The notes under the pieces were generated by a model. That model saw nothing but the letters and a program-made list of their open reading frames with translations. It had not been told where the DNA came from and ran no database searches. A DNA stretch of 64,000 bases. Source: Curvibacter microcysteis (GTDB taxonomy: Bacteria > Pseudomonadota > Gammaproteobacteria > Burkholderiales > Burkholderiaceae_C). This document shows positions 39,309 to 47,989 of this stretch, one piece after another. The first letter of the stretch is position 1, and the number at the start of each line of letters is the position of its first letter. The translations under genes were made by a program, and so were the position numbers. The stretch lies in assembly GCF_028649435.1 (NCBI RefSeq), contig NZ_JAQSIN010000002.1; one strand, 5' to 3'.

Positions 39309-39854
39309 TTACTTCTTGGCAGCGGTCTTGGCGGCCTTGACAGCGGCGTCGGTGGCGGTGGCCACGTTGGCTTCAGCTTGGGCCAGCGCTTGCTTGGCCG
39401 AAGCTTGAGCCGATTCCAGCACTTGCTGGCCGGTGCTCACAGCGCTCTTGAAAGCGGCCACAAAGGCTTCGCTGCCAGCCGGGGCGTTCTTCAGCAGGCC
39501 GTCGAAGGCGCTGGAGACGGTCTTTTGGGCTTCGGCCAGCTTGGCTTCGGTGGACTTGCTCAGTTCAGCACCGGTTTCGCTGCTGATTTGGTAGACGGTG
39601 CGGCTGTAGGCAGCCAGCTTTTCGGCTGCGGGCTGGACCAGGGCGGCTTGCACAGCCAGCAGGTCTTGCGGGGTCTTGGCCGCGGTGACGGCTTGCAGGG
39701 ACTCCAGCGATTCGCTCAGGGCGTTCTTGGCGGTGGCCAGGTTGAACTCAGCCAGCTTTTCGAAACCAGCGAAGGCGGTAACGGCCAGCGCGCTGAAGTC
39801 AGCCACAGCAGCCTTGTTGGCGGCAACGAATTGGTCGGCGTTGAATTGGGTCAT
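39309..39854 (-). CDS. phaP: Phasin family protein (PHA granule-associated)
   Basis: This 181-residue, Ala/Lys-rich, helical protein belongs to the Phasin_2 type (FNADQFVAANKAAVADFSALAVTAFAGFEKLAEFNLATAKNALSESLE), ending in AVKAAKTAAKK. Phasins coat polyhydroxyalkanoate granules and control their size and number. The gene stands alone with its own promoter region, which contains TGC-N3-GCA palindromes of the kind bound by the repressor PhaR. It implies PHA storage in this organism. Confidence 0.93.
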   Translation of the reverse strand: MTQFNADQFVAANKAAVADFSALAVTAFAGFEKLAEFNLATAKNALSESLESLQAVTAAKTPQDLLAVQAALVQPAAEKLAAYSRTVYQISSETGAELSKSTEAKLAEAQKTVSSAFDGLLKNAPAGSEAFVAAFKSAVSTGQQVLESAQASAKQALAQAEANVATATDAAVKAAKTAAKK

Positions 39855-39911
39855 GAAAAGCTCCTGAGTTAAAAAAGGGGCCGTTGCGCCAACCCTCTTG
39901 CCGAGAGATGT

Positions 39912-39983
39912 TGCAGTGCAGCATAGGGCCTATCTTAGGGCCGCCCAAAAGCTTTGCAAGTGTTTTTTGTTGCGCTGCAACAA
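39912..39983. promoter_or_regulatory. PhaR-like palindromes in the phasin promoter region
   Basis: TTGTTGC-GCT-GCAACAA (39967-39983) is a perfect 7-bp-arm palindrome, and TGC-AGT-GCAGCA (39912-39923) is a second TGC-N3-GCA site. Both lie upstream of the minus-strand phasin gene. PhaR proteins recognise TGC-N3-GCA-type sequences at phasin genes (family knowledge). The rest of the 386-base gap up to 40240 holds only the Fur-like box. Confidence 0.6.
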
Positions 39984-40118
39984 ATATTTTTTGAGGCAGG
40001 TCATCTGGAGGTCATGAACCGGCCCCAATCAGGGGTTCAGGCCGGGCTCCGGTGGCAGGACCACAGGCCAAACGGCTCTTTACCAAGCCGAGACGGGGAC
40101 TCGATACCAGAAAATATA

Positions 40119-40133
40119 TGAGATTTATTCTCA
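40119..40133 (+). promoter_or_regulatory. Fur-like box upstream of the PepSY protein gene
   Basis: TGAGATTTATTCTCA, an inverted repeat TGAGA/TCTCA embedded in an AT-rich patch, resembles the TGAGAATNATTCTCA form of Fur boxes seen in betaproteobacteria. It lies about 110 bases before the start codon and marks the likely promoter. Confidence 0.6.
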
Positions 40134-40240
40134 TTTAAAATTCACAACACACTCCACCTCTGCGCCCTTGAGGGCCCCAGCACTGAAGGCGCTCGCCCGC
40201 TTTTCATGGCCTGTTGCCCCCGCTGCGAACTGCCCACACC

Positions 40241-40996
40241 ATGAACACCGCCATCCGATCGGCCACCACCACGGGCTTGCCCCACTCGCCCGCTTCTGCC
40301 CCAGTCACGGCGTCCGCCCCTCAGACCAAAGTGCGGACCTCGGCCACTTCGACACGTTCTCGCTATGCCAGCTTTGTGCAGTGGACGCGCAAAACCCACG
40401 GGTGGATCGGTCTCTGGGGCGCGGTGCTGGGCTTGGTGTTCGGGCTCAGTGGCATTTGGCTGAACCACCGCGCGGTGCTCAAGCTGCCGCCGGTGGCCCA
40501 GGTGCGCGAACAATCCCAGCTCACCCTGCCTGAGCCTGCTCCGACCACCCAGGACGAGATGGCGCAATGGCTCCAAACCGCGCTGGGGCTCGACAAGGGA
40601 CCGAACACGGTGCGGGTGGACCCCAGTCGTCCTGTGCCCTGGACCGACAAAAGCGCCCCTGGCTCCGCCCCGGTGCTGCGTCAACCCGAGCGTTGGCAGT
40701 TCAACTTCGGCGGCCCCCATGCCCTGGTGCAGGTCGAATACTGGCAAGGCAACCGATCGGTCGGCGTGACCACGACCCACAACGGTGTGCTGGCCACGCT
40801 GAACAACCTGCACAAGGGCACAGGGATGAGCGTGCCCTGGATCCTTCTGGTGGATGCCCTGGCCGGCAGCATGATCTTTCTGTCGCTGTCTGGCCTGGTC
40901 TTGTGGATCCAGATGAATCGTCGCCGAGCGCTGGGCGTCGGCATCTTCAGCGCCTCGCTGGGCCTGACCCTGGCCTGCGTGCTGCCGCGCTTGTGA
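40241..40996 (+). CDS. PepSY-associated transmembrane protein
   Basis: This 251-residue protein has one helix near residues 55-80 preceded by TRKTHGWIGLWGAVLGLVFGLSGIWLNH. A periplasmic domain of about 120 residues follows (QFNFGGPHALVQVEYWQGNRSVGVTTTHNGVLATLNNLHKGTG) and two helices close the protein. PepSY-TM proteins accompany siderophore uptake or act as ferric reductases. The Fur-like box in front supports an iron role, but no TonB receptor is beside it. The first ~45 residues are Thr/Ala/Pro-rich and probably unstructured. Confidence 0.85.
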   Translation: MNTAIRSATTTGLPHSPASAPVTASAPQTKVRTSATSTRSRYASFVQWTRKTHGWIGLWGAVLGLVFGLSGIWLNHRAVLKLPPVAQVREQSQLTLPEPAPTTQDEMAQWLQTALGLDKGPNTVRVDPSRPVPWTDKSAPGSAPVLRQPERWQFNFGGPHALVQVEYWQGNRSVGVTTTHNGVLATLNNLHKGTGMSVPWILLVDALAGSMIFLSLSGLVLWIQMNRRRALGVGIFSASLGLTLACVLPRL

Positions 40997-41032
40997 GCAA
41001 GGCGGCTTTGACAGGGCGGCCCAGCCAAGCCC

Positions 41033-42388
41033 TCAGGCGCTCATCCAACTGCGCAGCTTGCCTGGGTTGAGCAAGCCCTGGGGGTCAAAACGCCGCTTCA
41101 TGGCCAATACGCCCGGCGCCAGTTGCCCAGCCTGTTTGCCGTCCTCCACCACATAAACGTGCGGGTTGTTGATGAAGACGCCGTGGTCGCGGTAGGTCTG
41201 CATGATTTCGTTGAGCCGCGCCTCGCTGCTGTAGCGGATGATCTGCAAACCGCTGCAGGTGAAAGCCCCCTCCTTGGTGCGCAGGAACTCCAGGTGCATC
41301 AACACCTCGCCGGCCAGCGCCTGTTCGAGCGCCAGCACCTGCGCCTGGTAGCGCTGAGGGTCAAAACCGCTTTGGATGTAGGTCAGGCCCTTGTCCACCT
41401 TGAGCGCATGCAGCGTGGTGTGGTTCCAGGTGTATTCCAGCAGGGTGCGGTGACTGGCGGCCACTTCGTCGGCACTTTTTCGGTAGCACAGGCGGCCGCC
41501 ATGGCGTGCCACCATCTCCTGCAAGGTGGACTCGGCATCGGGGGCCAGCACCAACAGCACCACATGGGCGCCTGGCGTCAGGTGCTCGGCCAAGGCGGTG
41601 AAGTAGTCCGCGATCGGCGCGCCCAAAAAGCACACCTCCTTTTTCAGCAGACCGGGGGCGGCACCGAACTCACTGGCCAGCTGCAGAGCGGCCTCGAAGT
41701 CATCCAACTCGACCAGGCACTCCAGCCAGGGTGTGGCAGGGGCCAAGGCCACTTCCAGCTCCAGCACGATGCCATTGGTGCCATAGGTGTGGTGCAGCAA
41801 CATGGCCTCGGCGCCGCGCAGCTCCAGCACCTGGGGCTCCGGCTCGACGGACATCACCTTCACGCCCAGCACATTGCCAGGCGCCGCCAGTGGGCCGTAG
41901 GTGATGGAGCCCGCGCCGCCAAAGCCGCCGCCAAACAGCCCCCCCAGGGTGGCGCTGCGGAAGGTGGACGGCAGCCAGCGCAGCTCCTGCCCCTGGGGGC
42001 GACAACGCTCGTCAAAGTCAGCCAAGCGGATCCCGGCCTGGGCCCGGCCGACCTGGCCCCGGCACCACAGAAAGCTGTTGTACGCACTCAAATCAAGGAC
42101 CACGCCGCCTTCCAGTGGCGTGCACTGGCCGTAGTTGCCGGTCCCACTGCCGCGCACGGTGATGGGCACGCCCTCCCGGGCGCACAGGCCCACCACCTGG
42201 CGAATCTCCTCCTCGGTGCGCGGGCGCGCCACCACCTCGCCCACCTTGCCCTGCAAATCGCGCTTGAGCACCGGGCTGAACCAGGCAAAGTCCTGCGACA
42301 GGCGGGCCACGCGGGAGGGGTCGGTGATCCAGTCGATCATCGGCAGGTGTTGGGGCAGCTCGGTGGCGGCCACGGTGCAAGCGGTCAT
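41033..42388 (-). CDS. FAD-binding oxidoreductase, PCMH-type (GlcD/lactate dehydrogenase-like)
   Basis: This 451-residue flavoenzyme has EIRQVVGLCAREGVPITVRGSGTGNYGQCTPLEGGVVLDLS as the FAD pyrophosphate region and TFRSATLGGLFGGGFGGAGSITYGPLAAPGNVLGVKVM as the second FAD segment. The C-terminal end is MKRRFDPQGLLNPGKLRSW. Such enzymes oxidise 2-hydroxy acids or heterocyclic rings; the usual covalent histidine is not seen. ATG 42388 is preceded by a GGAGAG-type site. It is the last gene of the long minus-strand operon, 52 bases after the permease, so it may oxidise the imported compound or a breakdown product. Confidence 0.85.
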   Translation of the reverse strand: MTACTVAATELPQHLPMIDWITDPSRVARLSQDFAWFSPVLKRDLQGKVGEVVARPRTEEEIRQVVGLCAREGVPITVRGSGTGNYGQCTPLEGGVVLDLSAYNSFLWCRGQVGRAQAGIRLADFDERCRPQGQELRWLPSTFRSATLGGLFGGGFGGAGSITYGPLAAPGNVLGVKVMSVEPEPQVLELRGAEAMLLHHTYGTNGIVLELEVALAPATPWLECLVELDDFEAALQLASEFGAAPGLLKKEVCFLGAPIADYFTALAEHLTPGAHVVLLVLAPDAESTLQEMVARHGGRLCYRKSADEVAASHRTLLEYTWNHTTLHALKVDKGLTYIQSGFDPQRYQAQVLALEQALAGEVLMHLEFLRTKEGAFTCSGLQIIRYSSEARLNEIMQTYRDHGVFINNPHVYVVEDGKQAGQLAPGVLAMKRRFDPQGLLNPGKLRSWMSA

Positions 42389-42440
42389 GGTCTCTCTCCA
42401 GCCATCAAAAAGGGGCAACTCAAAAGGATCCGAGGGGGGC

Positions 42441-43259
42441 TCAGCCGCCCTCACGCGAGGTCTCGCTGGCGTGCCAACCGCCCAGGGCCCAGCGGCTGAG
42501 CCAGGACATCAGGGCGAACAAGGCCACACCCGTGAACGAAATCAGCAGCAGCGCCGCAAACATGCGCGGGATGTTGAGCTGAAAGCCGGCCTGCAGAATT
42601 TGGTAGGCCAGACCCGCCCCTGCGCCGCCCGTGCCCGCCACGAACTCGGCCACCACCGCGCCAATCAAGGCCAGGCCGCTGGAGATGCGCAGGCCACCGA
42701 AAAAGTAAGGCAAGGCGCTGGGGATGCGCAGGCGCACCAGCGACTGCCAGCGCGTCGCGCGGTTCAGCTGGAAGTAGGCTTGCAGGTCGGGCTCCACGCT
42801 GCGCAGGCCCAGGGTGGTGTTGCTGATGATCGGGAACAAGGCCACCAGGGCCGCGCAGATCACCATGGACAGCGTGGCGTCGCGCACCCAGATGATGATC
42901 AAGGGCGCCACCGCCACAATCGGCGTGACCTGCAACAGCACCGCGTAAGGGAACAGCGCCGTCTCGATGCGCTGGCTCTGCACAAACACAAAGGAGATCA
43001 ACACCCCCACCACCGTGGCCAGCACAAAGGCCAGCAAGGTGACCTTGACCGTGACCCACAGGGCCAGGCCCAGGGTGGGAGCGTCGTTGACCAGGGTCTT
43101 GAACATCAGCACCGGGCTGGGCACCAGGTAAGGGGGCAACTCCAGCCCCGTCACCAAGCCCTGCCAGAGGGCGAGCAAAAACACCCCCACCAAGGCGGGG
43201 TAAACCACGCGCTGCACCTGGGGCCGGTGCAACCACGCGGGAGCGGCTGGGCGGCTCAT
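42441..43259 (-). CDS. ABC transporter permease, NitT/TauT (SsuC) type
   Basis: This 272-residue inner-membrane permease has six predicted helices and the EAA-like loop FQLNRATRWQSLVRLRIPSALPYFFGGLRISSGLALIGAVVAEF. It belongs to the family importing nitrate, sulfonates, taurine, or thiamine- and pyrimidine-like precursors. Its ATG overlaps the ATPase stop by four bases. Confidence 0.92.
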   Translation of the reverse strand: MSRPAAPAWLHRPQVQRVVYPALVGVFLLALWQGLVTGLELPPYLVPSPVLMFKTLVNDAPTLGLALWVTVKVTLLAFVLATVVGVLISFVFVQSQRIETALFPYAVLLQVTPIVAVAPLIIIWVRDATLSMVICAALVALFPIISNTTLGLRSVEPDLQAYFQLNRATRWQSLVRLRIPSALPYFFGGLRISSGLALIGAVVAEFVAGTGGAGAGLAYQILQAGFQLNIPRMFAALLLISFTGVALFALMSWLSRWALGGWHASETSREGG

Positions 43260-44095
43260 GGGTGGTCCTCCTCGTGACTGGCGCGCAGCAGGCTGTCTTG
43301 CAACTGGCGCGCGTGGACGGCGAACTGCGGGCTCACCAAAAAGTCGGCGGTGCGGGGGTGGGGTTCGTCGATCTGGAACTGCTCCACCACCCGGCCCGGG
43401 CGGGCCGCCATCATCACCACCCGGCTGGACAGGAACACCGCCTCGTGGATGGAGTGGGTGACGAAGATCACCGTGAGCTTTTTCTTGCGCCACAGCTCCA
43501 GCAACTCGGCGTCCAGCTTGTGGCGCGTGATTTCGTCGAGGGCGCCAAAGGGCTCGTCCATCAGCAGCAGGTCGGGCTCGGTGACCAGGCCGCGGGCGAT
43601 CGACACCCGCATCTGCATGCCGCCCGACAGCGCGCGCGGCAGGGCCTGGTCAAACTTGGCCAAGCCCACCAGGGCCAACACCTCGCTGACCCGGGCCTCG
43701 GCCTCGGCGCGCGGCACACCCGCCAGGTCCAGGGGCAGGCGCACATTGCTGCGCACCGTGGCCCAGGGCATGAGCGTGGGCGACTGGAACACGAAGGCCA
43801 TCTTGCGCCCGGTCTGGGCCAGTTCAGCCACGGGCTTGCGCCACAGCAACAGGCGGCCGTCGCTGGGCTCGAGCAGGCCGGCAATCATCTTCAGCAATGT
43901 GCTCTTGCCGCAGCCCGAGGGGCCGAGCAAGGTGACGAACTCGCCCTCGCGCAGGCTCAGGTCCACGGGCAACAGGGCCCGCGTGCCATTGGGATAGGTT
44001 TTCTCGGCCGACAGGATGTCGACCGCAGGCACCTCATCACCCGCCGAAGGCGGGCGGGTGGCGGCGGCAGCGGGCTGCAAGGTGTCAGGGCTCAT
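43256..44095 (-). CDS. ABC transporter ATPase, NitT/TauT (SsuB) type
   Basis: This ATPase of about 279 residues has Walker A GPSGCGKSTLLKMIAG, VFQSPTLMPWATVRSNVRLPL, the signature ALSGGMQMRVSIARGLVTEP, Walker B LLLMDEPFGALDEITR and the H-loop VTHSIHEAVFLSSRVVMM. ATG 44095 is selected; an upstream in-frame start at 44149 remains possible. It lies between the binding-protein and permease genes and completes the importer. Confidence 0.92.
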   Translation of the reverse strand: MSPDTLQPAAAATRPPSAGDEVPAVDILSAEKTYPNGTRALLPVDLSLREGEFVTLLGPSGCGKSTLLKMIAGLLEPSDGRLLLWRKPVAELAQTGRKMAFVFQSPTLMPWATVRSNVRLPLDLAGVPRAEAEARVSEVLALVGLAKFDQALPRALSGGMQMRVSIARGLVTEPDLLLMDEPFGALDEITRHKLDAELLELWRKKKLTVIFVTHSIHEAVFLSSRVVMMAARPGRVVEQFQIDEPHPRTADFLVSPQFAVHARQLQDSLLRASHEEDHP

Positions 44096-44179
44096 GCCAG
44101 GGCTTTCAGGGACAAGGAGGTCATGGAGCAGCGCCCTGCCCTCGCCCACCGGGGCGCAGGGCGCGGCGCAGGCCAGGCG

Positions 44180-45208
44180 TCAGGGCAGGACCTTGAGGTC
44201 TTTCACGAACTCAGTGCTGTAGGCCTCGGTGGGCTTGACCTTGGCCGGGTCGATCAGCTTGGTGCTGACCAGGAAGTCGTAACTGGCCTTGATGCGCGCG
44301 TCGGTCATGACACCGATGCCTTGGCTGGCCGCGTCGCCGCCGCCGATCATGCCGGTCTCCTTGAGCTTGGCCACGCTGTAGGCCAGCTGTTCGTCGCTCA
44401 TCTGCGGGTTGTCCTTCTTGATCAAGGCATTGCCCGGGGCGGGGTCGGCCAGGTAGCTCTTCCAGCCCTCGGCCGAGGCTTTGACGAAGGCGGCCACGGC
44501 CTTCTTGCGGTCCTTGACCGTCTTGTCCATGCAGGACACGGTGGTGGCGTAGGCCGGGAAGCCGTGGTCGCTGAACATCAAGGTCGTCGCTTTGACGCCC
44601 GCCTTCTGGATGGCAAAGGGTTCCGAGGTCAGGTAGCCCTGCTGGGCCGAGTTCTTGTCGGCCACAAAGGGCTGGATGTTGAAGGTGTAGGGCCGGGTCT
44701 GGGCGTCGGTGAAGCCGTACTTGGCCTTGAGCCAGGGCCAAAAGCCCTTTTGCGCCGAACCCGCAATCAGGATGGTCTTGCCCTTGAGGTCTTCAAACTT
44801 CTTCACGTCCTCGTGGCCGATCAGCACCTGGGGGTCTTTCTGGAACATGGCCGCCACCGTGGTCACGGGCACGCCGCCTTCGCGAATCTGCACCATTTGC
44901 AAATCGCTGGAGCCCATCACGCAGTCGGCCTGGCCGGCGGCCATGATCTGCACCACATTGACCTGCGGTCCGCCCATCTTGAGGCTGACGTCCAGACCCG
45001 CCTTCTTGTACAAGCCCGTGGCCAGGGCTTGGTAGAAGCCACCGTGCTCGGCCTGGGCGTACCAGTTGGTCATGTAGACAAAAGGCTCGTCGGCGCGGGC
45101 CGTCGTGCTGCCCGCCAGGGCCGCCAGGGCGCAAGCGGCCAGGGCTACGGGCCGCCAGGTGGCCGTCAGGCGGGTCAGGGCGCGGGGGGAAACAGCAGAG
45201 TGGGTCAT
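44180..45208 (-). CDS. ABC transporter substrate-binding protein, NMT1/THI5-like
   Basis: This 342-residue periplasmic protein has a signal peptide (to about residue 39, STTARA). The NMT1/THI5-like fold follows: DEPFVYMTNWYAQAEHGGFYQALATGLYKKAGLDVSLKMGGPQVNVVQIMAAGQADCVMGSSDLQMVQIREGGVPVTTVAAMFQKDP. Relatives bind taurine, sulfonates, hydroxymethylpyrimidine or other nitrogen rings. In this operon, between hydrolases for cyclic amides, a heterocyclic nitrogen compound is the most reasonable ligand (inference). About 100 bases separate it from the creatininase gene. Confidence 0.9.
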   Translation of the reverse strand: MTHSAVSPRALTRLTATWRPVALAACALAALAGSTTARADEPFVYMTNWYAQAEHGGFYQALATGLYKKAGLDVSLKMGGPQVNVVQIMAAGQADCVMGSSDLQMVQIREGGVPVTTVAAMFQKDPQVLIGHEDVKKFEDLKGKTILIAGSAQKGFWPWLKAKYGFTDAQTRPYTFNIQPFVADKNSAQQGYLTSEPFAIQKAGVKATTLMFSDHGFPAYATTVSCMDKTVKDRKKAVAAFVKASAEGWKSYLADPAPGNALIKKDNPQMSDEQLAYSVAKLKETGMIGGGDAASQGIGVMTDARIKASYDFLVSTKLIDPAKVKPTEAYSTEFVKDLKVLP

Positions 45209-45309
45209 GGCAGAACTCCGGGGGGGGGTGGATGGATTCGTTTCAAGGCAAAGGGCGTGCCAAAGTCAGCTTCGTTTTCGGCAGTCGGTCCGCAGGACTC
45301 AGGCCAGGC

Positions 45310-46170
45310 TCAGCCCGGGGCGCTGCCTTCGACATGGCCGCTGAATTGGCCCCGGCCCCAGGTGGCTTCGGCACGCGGAGCCCAGTGCAGCTCGTGCAGC
45401 TCGGTGATGGCCTGGGCCCAGCTCTGGGCCAGCGAATCGAGGATGGCCTGGCCCTGCTCGGCCGTGGCCGGCAAGGGGTCGCCGATGATGCCGCTGGGTC
45501 CGAAGTCGCGCGCACTCCAGGCGCAGGCGGGGCGCCCATCGGGTGACAACAGGCGCGAGGGGAACTCGGGCGGGTAGTTGGTCACGGCGTGCGCCATGTG
45601 CACCGTGTCGGGCGCCAGGGCCAGCATCAGCGCCGTCTCGGCGTGGCCGGCGTGCATGGCGAGCTTTTTCTCGCGCTCGGACAGGTACTGCCCCGCCACA
45701 TGGGGCACGCGCCAGGTGAAGCTGGGCACGACGATGAAGTCGCCGTGACGCAAGCGAAGCTCGCGCGCCGCCATCTCCATGACCTGGGGCTGGCCGCCAT
45801 GGCCGTTGACGATCAGCAGCTTGCGAAAGCCCGCGCGGTAGACCGACTCGCCGATCTCGTTCATGGTGGCGAGCAGGGTCTCGCCGCTGAGCGTCATGGT
45901 GCCTGGAAAGTTCAGGTGTTCCTCGCTCTTGCCGTAGGTGATGGGCGCCATCGCATACGCCGGCACCGAGGCGGGCAAGGCCGCCAGGGCGTGGCCAACC
46001 ACACCGGCGGCGATCACCGTGTCCACCGCACACGGCAGGTGCGGGCCGTGTTGCTCGGTCGCCCCCGTGGGCAGCACGATGACGGTGTTGGCGCGGTCGG
46101 GCAGTTCGACGATCTCGCGCCAGCTCAGGTAAGGCAAAAAGCGTTGGGGCGGGTTGTAGCCGTGCAGCAT
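45310..46170 (-). CDS. Creatininase family amidohydrolase
   Basis: This 286-residue metal-dependent hydrolase belongs to the creatininase superfamily, which opens cyclic amides (creatinine, mycofactocin precursors, or the formamidopyrimidine-type step of riboflavin and F420 synthesis). Metal ligands Glu39, His41 and Asp50 are seen in PTGATEQHGPHLPCAVD, with NGHGGQPQVMEMA near residue 122 and HAGHAETALML near residue 180. Its product may feed the next enzymes. Creatinine itself is possible, but no creatinase or sarcosine oxidase gene accompanies it. Confidence 0.88.
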   Translation of the reverse strand: MLHGYNPPQRFLPYLSWREIVELPDRANTVIVLPTGATEQHGPHLPCAVDTVIAAGVVGHALAALPASVPAYAMAPITYGKSEEHLNFPGTMTLSGETLLATMNEIGESVYRAGFRKLLIVNGHGGQPQVMEMAARELRLRHGDFIVVPSFTWRVPHVAGQYLSEREKKLAMHAGHAETALMLALAPDTVHMAHAVTNYPPEFPSRLLSPDGRPACAWSARDFGPSGIIGDPLPATAEQGQAILDSLAQSWAQAITELHELHWAPRAEATWGRGQFSGHVEGSAPG

Positions 46171-46214
46171 GGGTTGGACTTTCGCGGGGTGGATCGGGGG
46201 GCCAAGGTCGCTGT

Positions 46215-46685
46215 TCAGCGCAGCGGCAGGTAGGCCGTGGCTTCGACCTCGATCAGGATGTCGGCGCTGGGCAGCATGGCGCTGACCTCGACCACCGTGG
46301 ACGCCGGCGGCTCGCCCGGGAAGAACAGCTTGCGCACCCGGCTGTAGTGCGGGAAGTGGTCCAGGTTCTTGAAGTACTGCACCAGCTTGAAGACGTCGCT
46401 CATCTGGCCGCCGGCGGCCTCAATGGTCAGTCGCACACGGTCCAGCACATACCAGCTCTGGGCCAGGATGGGACCGTCCTTGAAATCACTGGAGAACTCA
46501 CCCGTGCGCCCAATCAGGTCCGCTGCAGCGTCGGGGATGTCGCCATAGCCTTGCACGATGCGCTGGGCGGCGGGGTCAACCGCGATCACGCCTGACAGGA
46601 ACACCAAATCCCCGGCGCGGCGCCAGGCCGCGTAGCGCGCCAGGGGCTGGGCGATGGTGGGGAGCGAAGCGGCCGGGAAATTCAT
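46215..46685 (-). CDS. RidA/YjgF family protein
   Basis: This 156-residue trimeric-type protein has AAWRRAGDLVFLSGVIAVDPAAQRIVQGYGDIPDAAADLIGRT and a C-terminal PASTVVEVSAMLPSADILIEVEATAYLP, both standard in the family. RidA proteins hydrolyse reactive enamines and imines; the relative RutC acts in uracil breakdown. Its start overlaps the CodA-like gene stop (ATGA), placing it firmly in the heterocycle operon. Confidence 0.88.
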   Translation of the reverse strand: MNFPAASLPTIAQPLARYAAWRRAGDLVFLSGVIAVDPAAQRIVQGYGDIPDAAADLIGRTGEFSSDFKDGPILAQSWYVLDRVRLTIEAAGGQMSDVFKLVQYFKNLDHFPHYSRVRKLFFPGEPPASTVVEVSAMLPSADILIEVEATAYLPLR

Positions 46686-47989
46686 GCGGACTCCGATGCA
46701 AATGAAGGCTGGGGGATTGGGGCCAGCGGCTGCCCCTGGCGCAGCACCACGCGAGGCTGGGTGCGCGACGGGAAGCCCCAGGCATTGGCCTGCGGGAAGA
46801 TCAGCACATCCGCCGGGCTGCCCGTGCTGAATGGAGCGGGCGGCGCACTGCCGGGTCGGGCCAGCGCGTCGCGCCGGCACAGGCTGTCGCTCCACTGATC
46901 AAAAGCCTGGCCCAACTGGCCCATGGCCACGCCCACGCCAAAGGCCTCCAGCGGGTCAAAGCTGCCACTGGGGCAAAACGGGTCTTGCACGTTGTCGCTG
47001 GCCAGCAGCACCGGGATGCCACGGCCCCGCGCCTCCTTGACCAGGGTGAGCCCGCGCGCCCGCGGGGTGCGCCCGGTGACCGCGTCCTGCAGCAGCAAAT
47101 TGGTGATGGGCAGGCTGACCAGGGTCAGGCCGGCCTCGGCCACCGCGTCCAGGGTGGCCAGGGCCTCGGCCTCGGGCTGGGCCGCCAACGCACAGGTGTG
47201 GCCGCAAACCACACGGGTGCGCAGGCCCAGCGCCTTGACCAGGCGCGCCACATGCCACAGGCCCTGGGCGCGCGGGTTGAGCTCTTCGTCCACATGCAGG
47301 TCCACGTCCAGGTCGTGGTGGCGCGCGGCCTCCAGCAGGTGGCGCAAGGCCTGCGGGTCCCAGTTGCTGCTGTGCACGAAGCCGCCCAGGCAAGCACCCG
47401 GGCCACTGGCCGCCACTTGGGCCGCCAGCGCCATCGCAGTGTCACGCTGGGCGTAAAGGTGCAAAGGGATCAGGCTGACGCGCTCCAGCTGCAGGCGGCC
47501 CTGCCATTCCTGGGCCAGTTCGCGCAACACTGGCCAGGCCACGGGCGTGGTCTGAGGTTCCCACCAGTCGCAATGGCTGCGCAGCTGCACCACGCCGGCC
47601 TCGTGGGCCCAGCGCAGGCCTTGGCTGGCGCGTTCGCGCACGTCCTCCGAGGTCCAATGGCGGCGGTCCTGCATCATGGCGTCGATGGCGCCCAGCAAGC
47701 CAGGCTGCACCTCGCCCATGCGCGGCAGGGTGAAGGCCTTGTCCAGGTGGGTGTGGGCGTCGACCAGGCCGGGTAGCACCGGGGCGCCCGCCAGGTCCCA
47801 CACCGGGCCCGCCAGCGGGGTCAAGCCCGCGGGGCTGACGCGGTGGACGCGGCCCTGGGCCAGCTGCACATCGGCCAGCGCGGGCACCAGGCCCTCACGC
47901 GGCCAGTCGGCCGGCAGGGCCCAGGCGGGCAAACGGGCGCGGGCCAGGCCCTCGGGGATAGGACTCGAAGGGAGGGCGAGCGCGCTCAT
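46682..47989 (-). CDS. Amidohydrolase, cytosine deaminase (CodA)-like
   Basis: This 435-residue metal-dependent TIM-barrel hydrolase shows the metal ligands His79 and His81 in VDAHTHLDK, a further ligand-bearing DLHVDEELN (about residue 235), the CGHTCAL segment near 260, and LASDNVQDPFCPSGSFDPLEAFGVGVAMGQL with the catalytic Asp. This order matches CodA-type enzymes, which deaminate cytosine, creatinine-like or triazine rings. It overlaps neighbours on both sides by four bases. It is not certain whether it deaminates or opens the ring. Confidence 0.88.
   Translation of the reverse strand: MSALALPSSPIPEGLARARLPAWALPADWPREGLVPALADVQLAQGRVHRVSPAGLTPLAGPVWDLAGAPVLPGLVDAHTHLDKAFTLPRMGEVQPGLLGAIDAMMQDRRHWTSEDVRERASQGLRWAHEAGVVQLRSHCDWWEPQTTPVAWPVLRELAQEWQGRLQLERVSLIPLHLYAQRDTAMALAAQVAASGPGACLGGFVHSSNWDPQALRHLLEAARHHDLDVDLHVDEELNPRAQGLWHVARLVKALGLRTRVVCGHTCALAAQPEAEALATLDAVAEAGLTLVSLPITNLLLQDAVTGRTPRARGLTLVKEARGRGIPVLLASDNVQDPFCPSGSFDPLEAFGVGVAMGQLGQAFDQWSDSLCRRDALARPGSAPPAPFSTGSPADVLIFPQANAWGFPSRTQPRVVLRQGQPLAPIPQPSFASESA

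Noticed and set aside
45255..45300. GTTTTCGGCA similar to the AraC-type repeats upstream of the dioxygenase
   Set aside because: A single ten-base match without the flanking TCCG, inside another operon; chance is the simpler explanation.
43262..45577. A 771-codon plus-strand frame over the ABC transporter genes
   Set aside because: It is antisense to two clearly recognisable ABC subunits and shows no domain.
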